Of a stretch of 55,984 bases of DNA, positions 1 through 7,648 are shown one piece after another; position 1 is the first letter of the stretch; the number at the start of each line of letters is the position of its first letter. The notes below the pieces were generated by a model. The model was not told the DNA's origin. It was given only the letters and a program-made list of their open reading frames with translations, and ran no database searches. The DNA is from Bacteroidales bacterium (GTDB lineage Bacteria > Bacteroidota > Bacteroidia > Bacteroidales > UBA932), in the NCBI GenBank assembly GCA_017615065.1, contig JAGAAY010000038.1, positions 1 to 55,984 of the forward strand. Direction: 5' to 3'. A program made the translations under genes and the position numbers.

Positions 1-62
1 AGCGCCAGATTCCCGGCACTCCCCACAAGCGTTACCTTATATATTTCCTTCTCCCGGTTCAT
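1..62 (-). CDS. Cation diffusion facilitator transporter, N-terminal fragment (partial)
   Basis: Only the first 20 codons are inside the window; the gene runs off the left edge. The minus strand reads ATG at 62 and gives MNREKEIYKVTLVGSAGNLA. I recognise this as the typical start of Bacteroidales cation diffusion facilitator proteins: a short charged N-terminus, then the first membrane helix. Family members export divalent metal ions such as Zn or Fe by proton antiport across the inner membrane. The gene is divergent from the membrane protein starting at 173, so the 110 bases between them must hold both promoters. With so little sequence the assignment is tentative. Confidence 0.55.
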   Translation of the reverse strand, partial: MNREKEIYKVTLVGSAGNLA

Positions 63-125
63 AAAACACTTTACCGTAATAGCGTTCACAAAAATCGTCA
101 TTTTCAATGAATATAACAAACGTCG

Positions 126-156
126 TTGCATATAAAAGAATAATGAAGTATCTTTG
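126..156 (+). promoter_or_regulatory. Bacteroidetes-type promoter for the 173 gene
   Basis: TTG at 126-128 is followed after 20 bases by TATCTTTG at 149-156. This matches the Bacteroidetes primary sigma factor consensus (TTG at -33, TAnnTTTG at -7). Transcription would begin near 160, which rules out the upstream in-frame ATGs at 107 and 143 and supports ATG at 173. Confidence 0.6.
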
Positions 157-172
157 TGAAAAGCGTGCTTCT

Positions 173-961
173 ATGGACTCTGTCAGGCTACTATACAAGA
201 TATCCCTCATCGTCGGTGCGGTTGCCAATCTGCTTATGGCGGCTTCACTGTGGGCGAACAAGAAAAAGTATAAGCCTTACATTATTTATTCCTGGGCCAG
301 GCAGTTCATGGAACTATGGCTTGCAGCTTTTGCATTGGGATATCTAATCCATGCATTCGTGGACCTGAGGGGCTTCTGGCCCACTGCTGCCGGGGCACTC
401 ACCGTTTCGTATTTCCATCTGGGAGCCATTTGTTTCTGCTGGGGTTTCATTCCCCTGCTGAATCCCATGTATCTTACGCAGAAGATCGCCATAAGGGATA
501 CTGTTATCCTTGGTGTGGGGCTTGTGTGCTACTGGACCGCGGCTATTATATGGAAACAGACGTGCATCTTCTCCATAATCCCCTATCTGATTTTCTTCGC
601 TTATTGCGGTTATTGCGCTGTAGTGTTTTACAAGACATTCCAAAGGGTGACTTTGCGGCTTCTCACAATGTCATACGGAAATGTCAGCGGCTTTGTCCGG
701 TGGATGCAGGCCAGTTGCGATGTCATTGTGTTCTTCGGAATCTTCATCGTGGCCGTGGTGATATCATTCCCCAACAGCATACGCTATTTCACCCCCATAA
801 CGATTATCATGGGAATCGGCATTTTCGCATTCATCGTCTATTCCCTCAGCAAATATGGCAAGGTGGTGAAAGACGCAACCCGCGCCACCAAGACTGTTGC
901 CCGGGAGTATTATTCCCCGTTCAAGGGTAAGGAGAACACGAATCGCGCTCCGAATCTGTAG
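173..961 (+). CDS. Seven-helix integral membrane protein, unknown function
   Basis: A 262-residue protein with seven clear hydrophobic segments at about residues 8-27, 44-63, 72-96, 107-126, 131-151, 183-200 and 208-229, and a basic, Thr-rich cytoplasmic tail. I do not recognise the family. The topology resembles the uncharacterised multi-helix sensor modules common in Bacteroidales, but no catalytic motif is visible. I place the start at 173 because a good promoter lies just upstream; the open frame itself extends back to 107. The 3' end overlaps the convergent histidine kinase gene by 52 bases (910-961), so the two transcripts would be antisense at their ends. No terminator is visible between them. 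Confidence 0.75.
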   Translation: MDSVRLLYKISLIVGAVANLLMAASLWANKKKYKPYIIYSWARQFMELWLAAFALGYLIHAFVDLRGFWPTAAGALTVSYFHLGAICFCWGFIPLLNPMYLTQKIAIRDTVILGVGLVCYWTAAIIWKQTCIFSIIPYLIFFAYCGYCAVVFYKTFQRVTLRLLTMSYGNVSGFVRWMQASCDVIVFFGIFIVAVVISFPNSIRYFTPITIIMGIGIFAFIVYSLSKYGKVVKDATRATKTVAREYYSPFKGKENTNRAPNL

Positions 962-2931
962 GAAGTATCCAGTTCAACGTCACCGCCCAGTTTTCTGGCC
1001 AGACTTCTGGCCAGTGAAAGGCCGATGCCTGTGCCCTCCTGGTATTCGTCCAGCTGTACAAAATGCTCGAAGATGTGCTCTGCTTCTTCAGAAGGAACGC
1101 CTATTCCTGTATCTTCAACAAGGAATAACACATATTCCTGCCTGCATATAATGCGAAGGATAACAGAACCGACGGTTGTGAACTTCATGGCATTTTCCAG
1201 CAACATCTCAAGTATCCGCACCGCGGCATGGCTGTTAGTGACAATCTCGTTCTCCTTGGCATCTGGAGCCGACTGAATGATAAACTGAATACGCTGTGCC
1301 TCGTTTATACCGCTCTTTGCAGCGGCATCCAGACCGATCTGGTGAGGGGTTATATGGTCATTTCTCTCCAGTTCGGGATGGCTGATGAGATCACTCAGCT
1401 CCAGGATCTTGTTTATAAGCCCGGTAATTCGTCCGGTATTCTCTACAACACCATCCTTGATCTGCGCCTTGCTCTGCTCGTCCAGTTCCACTCCTGGAGT
1501 TGTGAGGTACTGTGCAAACCCTGCAAGCAGATTGATCGGCGTACGCACTTCGTGAGAAATCTGCTGTAGGAAAGCGGTTTTAACCTTGGATGCTACCTGA
1601 GCCTGTGCATTCGCTGCCTCCAGCTGCTGATACGCTTCTTCAAGCCGTAAGGATGAACGGTGTCTCAGGAATACGAATACCAGGAAACCGATTATGAGCA
1701 GGACGATAACTGCTAGCGAGGAAATAAACCGCAGACGCTCCAGATTGGCTTTCTGCATCACATTCTCCTCCTGAATTTCCCGAGTGTGGAACAGGGCGGC
1801 AATTTCAGCCGCCTTGTCCTTGCGGTTCCATACAATTGCGGAATCCAGTGCGTCGCAGAGCTGAATCCCCGTTGCCAGGGCTTCTTCGTTATGGCGGGAA
1901 TAGAAATTCGACCTGAACTTTGGCAGAAGATATACTTGGATGTTATCCAGCGTAAGTCCCGCGCCGAAGATCTGTGCTACGCCGTCCAGCTGTCTGTAAC
2001 ACTCCGCAGCTTCACTCCAGCGTTTGGCATGTACCAGATATCTGGCCGCTTCAACCTTTCCCTGAGGTGAGGAAAAATAGTTGAAGGTCTGTGCCATTTC
2101 ATATGCCGATGCCGCCGCGTCGTGGTTTCCCAATCCCTCCAGTGCCGATGCCCTGTAAATCCACATTATCGTTTGCCGGCGGTCCAGACTTGAGGGCTGT
2201 GCCTCCGGCTGACGCTTGTATTCTTCAATGATATACTCCAGACGGTATATCCACTTAAGGGCATCATCGTGATAATGCTTGTCCAGACAGTGACGGGTTA
2301 CCGTCGTCAAACCGGCAACGGCTGTTTTAATATTGTCCAGATGGTTGGGACCGCCTTCACTTCTGGTGCCGGCAATGAGCTGCATAAGTACTTCATAGCC
2401 TTTGTTGAAATACTCATCGGCCTGTTCCTTGTTGCCGTTGTGAAGCTCACAGCAGCCCACGACCAGCTTCATATGGGCATAGTCCCGGTTAATCGACATA
2501 TCACCGTCATCCATCTTCTGGATTGATTCCAGCGCTATGCGGGTGGCTTCTTGGTACTCTCCCCTCACCAGCATAATGTCCGACAGGCGATTGGCCGAAC
2601 GGCCGTGATACGCGAGGTCTTCCCTGCTCTTTATAGGAAGCGCCACCGCCTCATACCAGAACTGCTGGCAAAGGGCGTTATCCCACTGGCTGTAATAACC
2701 GTAGCCGCGCCAGTAATCGGCCTTGATCCGGGAAAACACACCCGCCTCCTCCAGTGAATCAGCCAGTGCGATAATCCTGGCATTGTTGTGCGCCATGTGG
2801 GCCACATCCATGAGAGAGTCTGCCAAAGATGTGTCAGGCTGGGGTTCCGACTTGAATTCTCTTTTACAGGAGAGTGAAGAAATGGTCAGAACAACTGTGA
2901 ATACGAGGAGTGGGAGCGTCTTGCATCTCAT
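910..2931 (-). CDS. TPR-containing lipoprotein-type sensor histidine kinase
   Basis: 673 residues. The N-terminus has a signal sequence ending in a lipobox-like LSSLSC with Cys22. Next comes a long helical region with tetratricopeptide-like repeats (about residues 30-380), then one membrane helix (about 400-421) and a coiled coil. The kinase core follows: the H box is QISHEVRTPIN with phosphoacceptor His460, the N box is LLENAMKFT, and the ATP-lid motifs are DTGIGVP and GTGIGLSLA. It should sense an extracytoplasmic signal through the TPR part and phosphorylate a response regulator. No receiver domain or regulator gene is adjacent, so the partner is elsewhere. It is the last gene of a four-gene minus-strand operon, 12 bases after the esterase. 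Confidence 0.9.
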   Translation of the reverse strand: MRCKTLPLLVFTVVLTISSLSCKREFKSEPQPDTSLADSLMDVAHMAHNNARIIALADSLEEAGVFSRIKADYWRGYGYYSQWDNALCQQFWYEAVALPIKSREDLAYHGRSANRLSDIMLVRGEYQEATRIALESIQKMDDGDMSINRDYAHMKLVVGCCELHNGNKEQADEYFNKGYEVLMQLIAGTRSEGGPNHLDNIKTAVAGLTTVTRHCLDKHYHDDALKWIYRLEYIIEEYKRQPEAQPSSLDRRQTIMWIYRASALEGLGNHDAAASAYEMAQTFNYFSSPQGKVEAARYLVHAKRWSEAAECYRQLDGVAQIFGAGLTLDNIQVYLLPKFRSNFYSRHNEEALATGIQLCDALDSAIVWNRKDKAAEIAALFHTREIQEENVMQKANLERLRFISSLAVIVLLIIGFLVFVFLRHRSSLRLEEAYQQLEAANAQAQVASKVKTAFLQQISHEVRTPINLLAGFAQYLTTPGVELDEQSKAQIKDGVVENTGRITGLINKILELSDLISHPELERNDHITPHQIGLDAAAKSGINEAQRIQFIIQSAPDAKENEIVTNSHAAVRILEMLLENAMKFTTVGSVILRIICRQEYVLFLVEDTGIGVPSEEAEHIFEHFVQLDEYQEGTGIGLSLARSLARKLGGDVELDTSYRFGARFVFSLPLNGE

Positions 2932-2943
2932 ATTATTGGCCGA

Positions 2944-3804
2944 TTATTTAAAATTGCGGGAGGCGAAAGGGAGGGCAAGGCGGAGGGCCAGGTGCCAGTA
3001 TTCCCAGTTGTGGACGCCGTTGCGGACACGGAGTTCGCTGTGGACACCGCGGTTGCGCATTTTCTGGTGGAAGGCGACGTTCAGGTCCAGGAGGAAGTCG
3101 TCGTCGCCGCAGTCGATGAACCAGGCGACGGAGCGCAGGCTGGCCAGAGTGGCGTCATCGGCATTGTCGATAAAGTCGATGGCGGAATGATTGCGCACTG
3201 CCTCGCACACGTAGAAGAAGCAGTCCCTGGCTCTCTCGCCGGCGTTCACTTCATCTTCCTTGTTGTCCAGCCAGGCGCTCATTGCATAGCAGCTGGAGAA
3301 CATGTCAGGATGGCGCTGGCAGTACACCACCGAGCCGCCTCCGCCCATCGACAGGCCCATCACCGCGCGATGCGCCTTATCGCCGATTCCATGGTATTTT
3401 TTCTCCACCTCTGGAATGAACTCGCTGAAGAAAAAGTCTTCGTAATTCCAGCCCGGCATGTTGAAATAGCCGTTCCAGGTATTACGGATATCCGGGCCGC
3501 CGGCATTGGGCATGACGATGATCATCTCGCAGGCCTCCCCCGTTCCGATGAGTTCATCCACCACGATCTTCATATTGCCTTTATCCTCCCATGCCGTATA
3601 TGTGTCGGTGAGGCCGTGCAGGAGATAAACCACAGGATAGCACTTGCTGCTCAGCTCATAGCCATCCGGGAGATATACGTTGTATGCGACTTCGGCCTTG
3701 AGGATTTTACTGTCGATGCTGTCGGTGACGATGCTGCCGCCAGCAAGGGCCGATGTTGCCGGCAACAGAATCGCCAGGCACAAAAGGGAAATAAGCTTCT
3801 TCAT
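2944..3804 (-). CDS. Secreted alpha/beta-hydrolase, esterase D / putative esterase family
   Basis: 286 residues with a cleavable signal peptide ending near ATSALA. The fold has the esterase D features: an oxyanion segment LLHGLTDTYTAWE, the nucleophile elbow GLSMGG with Ser152, a candidate acid within DCGDDDF (residues 231-237) and the catalytic His265 in NGVHNWEYW. Relatives hydrolyse acyl esters, including feruloyl or acetyl groups on plant polysaccharides, or S-formylglutathione. The signal peptide argues for an exported carbohydrate or lipid esterase rather than the cytosolic formylglutathione enzyme. The start codon overlaps the stop of the flavodoxin gene by one base, so the two are co-translated. 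The substrate cannot be read from the sequence. Confidence 0.85.
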   Translation of the reverse strand: MKKLISLLCLAILLPATSALAGGSIVTDSIDSKILKAEVAYNVYLPDGYELSSKCYPVVYLLHGLTDTYTAWEDKGNMKIVVDELIGTGEACEMIIVMPNAGGPDIRNTWNGYFNMPGWNYEDFFFSEFIPEVEKKYHGIGDKAHRAVMGLSMGGGGSVVYCQRHPDMFSSCYAMSAWLDNKEDEVNAGERARDCFFYVCEAVRNHSAIDFIDNADDATLASLRSVAWFIDCGDDDFLLDLNVAFHQKMRNRGVHSELRVRNGVHNWEYWHLALRLALPFASRNFK

Positions 3805-4637
3805 TATCTTACAACTTGAGTAAAGACAGGGGCGTGCCCCTCTTCAACAAGAACGTACACAAAAATGGGACCGGAAGGAGGAAGATCCGCCGGAGCGTCT
3901 TCACGGGGATTATCAATGGCCATGAATGCGTATTCCATGCCGTCCGGGCCCTTGCGGGATGCCGATGACACGGCCTTGGCATGAAGCATCGGATAGCCGT
4001 CCACCGCTGCGTCGAATATCGCCGTTTCCTCTTCTGTAATGCGTGCCTGGGCGGGGAACTCCTCCGAAGCCACATACTCCCCTTCCAGGAAACCGCCGGC
4101 CTTCAGGAACCGGTCAAGTTCCCTGGGCACTGCGTCCATACGGGCTGCACGCACGCCATAGCCGGGAAGGATTTCCGCCTCCGGCTGGGCCTCAGCCAAT
4201 TGTTCGATGCTGGAATCCAGTCCGCCGCTCCCGAAAGTGCAGAATGGAACTATCTTCTTTCCGGCAAAGGAAACATCCTTCAGCAGCCTGGCCACAGGAG
4301 GGGCATATGTGCCGAACCATACGGGATAGCCGAGGAAAATCACATCGTATGCGGCGACATCGGCCTTCAAGGACTCGATCTCCGGCAGGACACCCTGCGC
4401 CATTTCCTCTTTGCATCGGTCGATGGTGGCCTTGAAATCCCCATCGTAGGGGTTCACGGGGACGATTTCTTCAATATCGGCCTTCAGGGCATCGGCAATC
4501 TGTTCCGCCACCGCCTTGGTGTTGGAAGTTTGGGAATAATAGAGCACAAGCACCTTTGGGGCTTCTTTTTTAGGGGCGCATGATGCTGCAGCCGCCAGTC
4601 CAGTTGCAATAGCCATAATTGTCAGTAAGTGTTTCAT
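3804..4637 (-). CDS. Flavodoxin-like lipoprotein
   Basis: 277 residues. A lipoprotein signal peptide ends at Cys20 (AAASC). The FMN phosphate loop SQTSNTKA lies at about residues 35-42, followed by a flavodoxin fold with the flavin-contacting segments GYPVWFGTYAPP and CTFGSGGLDSS. About 70 residues beyond the flavodoxin domain have no clear motif. Such exported flavodoxins are common in Bacteroidales; they bind FMN and are presumed to act in envelope redox reactions, but the electron partners are unknown. The gene overlaps its upstream neighbour by 4 bases and touches the esterase downstream, giving a compact operon. Confidence 0.85.
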   Translation of the reverse strand: MKHLLTIMAIATGLAAAASCAPKKEAPKVLVLYYSQTSNTKAVAEQIADALKADIEEIVPVNPYDGDFKATIDRCKEEMAQGVLPEIESLKADVAAYDVIFLGYPVWFGTYAPPVARLLKDVSFAGKKIVPFCTFGSGGLDSSIEQLAEAQPEAEILPGYGVRAARMDAVPRELDRFLKAGGFLEGEYVASEEFPAQARITEEETAIFDAAVDGYPMLHAKAVSSASRKGPDGMEYAFMAIDNPREDAPADLPPSGPIFVYVLVEEGHAPVFTQVVR

Positions 4638-5125
4638 CGCTCGTACGGTTCGTAATTGATTATGTCTTCTTCGGTCACTTTGTCCGTGACAGAGTGAATA
4701 TATGCTTCTATCTCATCCAATCCCCTGCGCAGCGTCCCGGACGGCCACTTGTTGGAGCCGCCGGAGGAAATCGACCCTTCCTCGTACCTGATCCACACAT
4801 CCCACATCGTACCGTCAAGCACGTGTTTGGCCACATAGCTGTGCTTCAGGTTCCACAGCCTGCATTCCTGCACTATCCTGTCGATTTTGAGCAGCATGTC
4901 CTCAGGGGCCTTGACAACCTTGAGGATGGGCCCGTATTCCGTGAACTTCAGCAGAAGTGTACCCTCCCCGTTCCTCTCAATGAGATAATACCTGGCCGGG
5001 AAAGCGCGCATATTGCTCTCCAGATACTCGAACGACTTTATCTCCCCGGAGAACTTCTGTTTCTCGCATGCGGTAGTCATCGGCAGAAACAGCCCGAAGG
5101 CCAGCAAAGTGAAGATGAGTTTCAT
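4634..5125 (-). CDS. Small lipoprotein of unknown function
   Basis: 163 residues from ATG at 5125. A longer reading from TTG at 5131 is possible, but ATG fits better. The lipoprotein signal ends TTAC with Cys20. The mature part is mixed alpha/beta with WDVWIRYEEGSISSGG and a C-terminal YEPYER; I do not recognise a family. It is the first gene of the operon with flavodoxin, esterase and histidine kinase. Its 5' leader and first codons are identical over 33 bases to those of the TonB-domain gene at 9407, which suggests shared regulation or a recent duplication of the leader. Confidence 0.7.
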   Translation of the reverse strand: MKLIFTLLAFGLFLPMTTACEKQKFSGEIKSFEYLESNMRAFPARYYLIERNGEGTLLLKFTEYGPILKVVKAPEDMLLKIDRIVQECRLWNLKHSYVAKHVLDGTMWDVWIRYEEGSISSGGSNKWPSGTLRRGLDEIEAYIHSVTDKVTEEDIINYEPYER

Positions 5126-5152
5126 ACGCAATTGTTATTTCCCTGCAAGTTA
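5120..5152 (-). promoter_or_regulatory. Duplicated 33-nt leader, copy 1
   Basis: Read on the minus strand, this runs from TAACTTGCAGGG through AATAACAATTGCGT to ATGAAA of the 5125 gene. The same 33 bases occur at 9380-9412 on the plus strand before another exported-protein gene. TAACTTGC resembles a degenerate -7 element (TAnnTTTG) and GGGAAATAA could serve in translation initiation. Confidence 0.6.
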
Positions 5153-5203
5153 GTGATTATTTTCGAAAAACGCACACCTCATCAGACACTCTGCAGAACA
5201 CAA

Positions 5204-5295
5204 GTGCGCCCGAGGGTCCATTGCCTGGCACCTTCGGGCGCATTTTTGGCCTTTTTTGCGCCTGAAGGTCCATAACAAAGCACCTTCGGGCGCAC
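5204..5295. repeat. 92-bp double-hairpin intergenic repeat, copy 1
   Basis: Two imperfect palindromes, each of the form TGCGCCCGAAGGT...ACCTTCGGGCGCA, at about 5205-5242 and 5257-5294. They are separated by a TTTTTGGCCTTTTT spacer. The reverse complement aligns end to end with 13184-13275, which is also 92 bp. It lies between two minus-strand operons, where it could also act as a transcription barrier. Confidence 0.8.
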
Positions 5296-5303
5296 TCGAC
5301 TGT

Positions 5304-5720
5304 TCAGAACGTTACCTGTAACCCGTTGGGATTTACTTGCAAAATCAGATGGTCGTTAATCTTTTTACGGGTATTGATAAGTTGATACTCATTAATAATA
5401 AGCCATGTGCCGCTGCCGAGCGCTCCAAGCCCGCCGATTAGCACCAGGGCCGCACCGCCATTAGTAAGGCTGTTAGTTTCGTCCCTCATCAGAGACCCGA
5501 TTTCTACCAGTCCAAATCCGCTTACGCAGATAGTTAAAGCAATTGCGCGTTGATGTAGGAGTGAGTTCTCCTTATTAAGAAGCTGAGTGTAGTTAATCTT
5601 CTGGACAAAAGCCGCCTGGCTGTTGGGGTCTACCTGAGAGCCTGTGGATGTTGCATACTGTGCGCTGGCTGATGCAAATGCCAGGAACAGACCGATGATT
5701 AAAAGAAGTAGTTTTTTCAT
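5304..5720 (-). CDS. Small membrane protein with signal peptide, unknown function
   Basis: 138 residues. A signal peptide ends near FASASAQ. A polar segment follows, then two hydrophobic stretches around residues 60-77 and 89-110, and a short C-terminal tail. The glycine-rich GGAALVLIGGLGALGSGTW segment looks like a packed membrane helix. I do not recognise the family. It is the last gene of the minus-strand operon that starts at 9340, 15 bases after the preceding gene. Confidence 0.65.
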   Translation of the reverse strand: MKKLLLLIIGLFLAFASASAQYATSTGSQVDPNSQAAFVQKINYTQLLNKENSLLHQRAIALTICVSGFGLVEIGSLMRDETNSLTNGGAALVLIGGLGALGSGTWLIINEYQLINTRKKINDHLILQVNPNGLQVTF

Positions 5721-5735
5721 ATCATTATCATTTGT

Positions 5736-6614
5736 TTACTGGAATATCGTTAGGAAAATCTTGCGGGCTTCTTCCTCTTCTTCGTCGTTGCCGCCGGTGA
5801 TGAAGGCCGTGATCTGGTAGGTGTCGTAGAGGATGGAAATGAATTCGCCGGTGAAGTCGTGGCCGTATTGGACGCCCTGAAGGGCCATTACTGCCATGTT
5901 GGTATTGCTGTGGTAGTCGATATTGGTCTTATAGGTGACTTTGTAATTGTTGTCGATGTATTTGTCGTAATAGGCCTGGCACTCATCCTTCAGGAAGTCG
6001 CCGATTTCGGCATCCGTGAGTTTGCTGAACTCGTTCACGTTAATCCTCTCAATCTCCATGTAAAGGGAGGCGGGCAGGCTGTTCTTGTTCTGAAGATAAA
6101 GGTGAACGCCGAATTCGGTATCGGAATCTTTGAGCTCGAAATGTGAGGGATAATTAAACGATACATTCCCGTACGAATACTGGTTGGCACCATCGGCCCC
6201 ATCAATAAAGGCATCAAAGACATCCTTCAATGTAGCCAGTTTGTACAGCTTTTCCTTCACGGCAATAATGTCCCTGCTGTAATCATCGCCAACCAGGCTG
6301 ATGATTACGTCCATGAAGCGTTCCAGCTGTTCTCTGTCGGATTCGCGGAGATAATAGCCCTCGCTGCCGGCCATAAAGGTCATCAGGTCTGCGCCGATGG
6401 ATTCCTCTATCGCGCTGAGCGCATCGATTTTGGCACCGTCCGTTGCTGGATCCAGTTCCTTGCTGATGCTCTCGAGGGTAAAGATGCGGCAGAAATAGGA
6501 GATGAACTGGTCCACCGGAGCGGATTGCATGATGCTGAAGGCCGATGCGTTTACAGAGGCCCCGGACATGAAGAGCAGCGCGGCTGCCATCATGGAAACA
6601 AAGAATTTTTTCAT
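5736..6614 (-). CDS. Exported protein of unknown function
   Basis: 292 residues from ATG at 6614 (an in-frame ATG lies two codons upstream). A signal peptide ends near SGASVNASA. The N-terminal half is helical and acidic. The C-terminal half (from about residue 150) is mostly beta with YGNVSFNYPSHFEL, resembling the PsbP-like fold of exported proteins that begin with a 'YPxxF' strand, but this is only a resemblance. It overlaps the Nudix gene by 4 bases, so it is translated from the same message. Confidence 0.65.
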   Translation of the reverse strand: MKKFFVSMMAAALLFMSGASVNASAFSIMQSAPVDQFISYFCRIFTLESISKELDPATDGAKIDALSAIEESIGADLMTFMAGSEGYYLRESDREQLERFMDVIISLVGDDYSRDIIAVKEKLYKLATLKDVFDAFIDGADGANQYSYGNVSFNYPSHFELKDSDTEFGVHLYLQNKNSLPASLYMEIERINVNEFSKLTDAEIGDFLKDECQAYYDKYIDNNYKVTYKTNIDYHSNTNMAVMALQGVQYGHDFTGEFISILYDTYQITAFITGGNDEEEEEARKIFLTIFQ

Positions 6615-7024
6615 ATGCATGTGTTTGTGTTTATTGTCTTTTCAATCAGCGGAAGCAGCTGTTCGTCGGCGGGAAGCCACCGCACCGAGTCAAGGGCATC
6701 CGCCTGAAGCCATTTGGCCGATTCGTGCTCCTTCAACTGAAGGTGCCCGCCGGCAAGGGTGCACATGTAGCAGTGCATCGTGAGGTGGAATTCCGGATAA
6801 TCCCATTCCACTGTTTTAAGCAGCGGGCCGATGTCGATATCGGCCTCCAACTCCTCCCGGATCTCCCGCCGGAGTGCCTGGGGTGGCGTTTCTCCCACCT
6901 CGATTTTCCCGCCCGGGAATTCCCACCAGTCCTTCCAGGGGCCGTATCCGCGCTGCGTGGCGAAGATTTCCCTGCCACGCCGGATTATCGCCGCAACGAC
7001 TTCTATGCGCCGGTTTAGTTCCAA
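6611..7024 (-). CDS. mutT: Nudix hydrolase, 8-oxo-dGTP diphosphatase type
   Basis: 137 residues, the usual MutT length. The Nudix box is complete: G39, five residues, E45, seven residues, then R53-E54-I-R-E57-E58, within GGKIEVGETPPQALRREIRE. The N-terminal VVAAIIRRGREIFATQR and the WEFPGG turn are typical of MutT enzymes that remove oxidised dGTP from the nucleotide pool, although nucleotide preference cannot be proven from sequence. It overlaps its neighbours on both sides (10 and 4 bases), which places a cytosolic sanitation enzyme inside an operon of envelope proteins. Confidence 0.85.
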   Translation of the reverse strand: MELNRRIEVVAAIIRRGREIFATQRGYGPWKDWWEFPGGKIEVGETPPQALRREIREELEADIDIGPLLKTVEWDYPEFHLTMHCYMCTLAGGHLQLKEHESAKWLQADALDSVRWLPADEQLLPLIEKTINTNTCI

Positions 7025-7644
7025 GGGTCCTCAGATGCGGGTAAGCGGATATCGGAAAGGAACAGGATTTCGTTCAGGAACCACTGCCCAGTACTCTTCT
7101 TCTGGCGAAGCTTCACAGTACGGGGATTATCGGCACCGCCCGAGAACAGCCACAGCGTGGCCCATCCGTCGGAAGTGAACGAACTGGTGTTTGACCTTAC
7201 CTTTATCTTATATGGAGTAACGGGTGTATAATTGTTCTCCGGTGTGGCACCGGCGAAGAACGAGCGCACCTTATAATACTTCCTGCCTTCAAAGCGGTCT
7301 CTCAGGAAGCCTTTATCATAGGCCGACAGATCATCCGGCCCCTTCAGGTAATTGAGCATCTCGAAGCAGTCTTCCATGGAGGTTTCATAACGCATTAGCA
7401 CCGCAACGGTGAGTGCGGCCACCGCGTACGGGTCTTTCATATCGGCCTCCGGCATGGCCTGGAGCTCTTCCAGGTTCTGGGGAAGGCTTCTGAAAGTGAT
7501 CTGCTTGTCTTTATTTGCTGCCGCGTTGTACAGGGAGTTCGTGAGACTGGCCGTGCTGATCTTGCTGGCAGACTGGCGCCTCAGCGCGCTGCAGGATGAA
7601 AACAGCACCGCGGCGATCAGAAGAAACGATAGAGTCTTTTTCAT
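7015..7644 (-). CDS. Lipoprotein of unknown function
   Basis: 209 residues from the internal ATG at 7644. The open frame extends upstream to 7701, but that part lies inside the Na/Pi transporter gene and lacks a signal. The N-terminus MKKTLSFLLIAAVLFSSC is a lipoprotein signal with Cys18. The body has a helical part (YAVAALTVAVLMRYETSMEDCFEMLNYLKGPDD in shorter pieces) and a C-terminal beta part. I recall similar proteins annotated as DUF6935-like in Bacteroidales, but cannot confirm it. Confidence 0.7.
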   Translation of the reverse strand: MKKTLSFLLIAAVLFSSCSALRRQSASKISTASLTNSLYNAAANKDKQITFRSLPQNLEELQAMPEADMKDPYAVAALTVAVLMRYETSMEDCFEMLNYLKGPDDLSAYDKGFLRDRFEGRKYYKVRSFFAGATPENNYTPVTPYKIKVRSNTSSFTSDGWATLWLFSGGADNPRTVKLRQKKSTGQWFLNEILFLSDIRLPASEDPWN

Positions 7645-7648
7645 ATTG

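Noticed and set aside
2992..3819. Plus-strand frame of 275 codons inside the esterase gene
   Set aside because: The esterase has a signal peptide and a catalytic triad; the antisense frame is low complexity.
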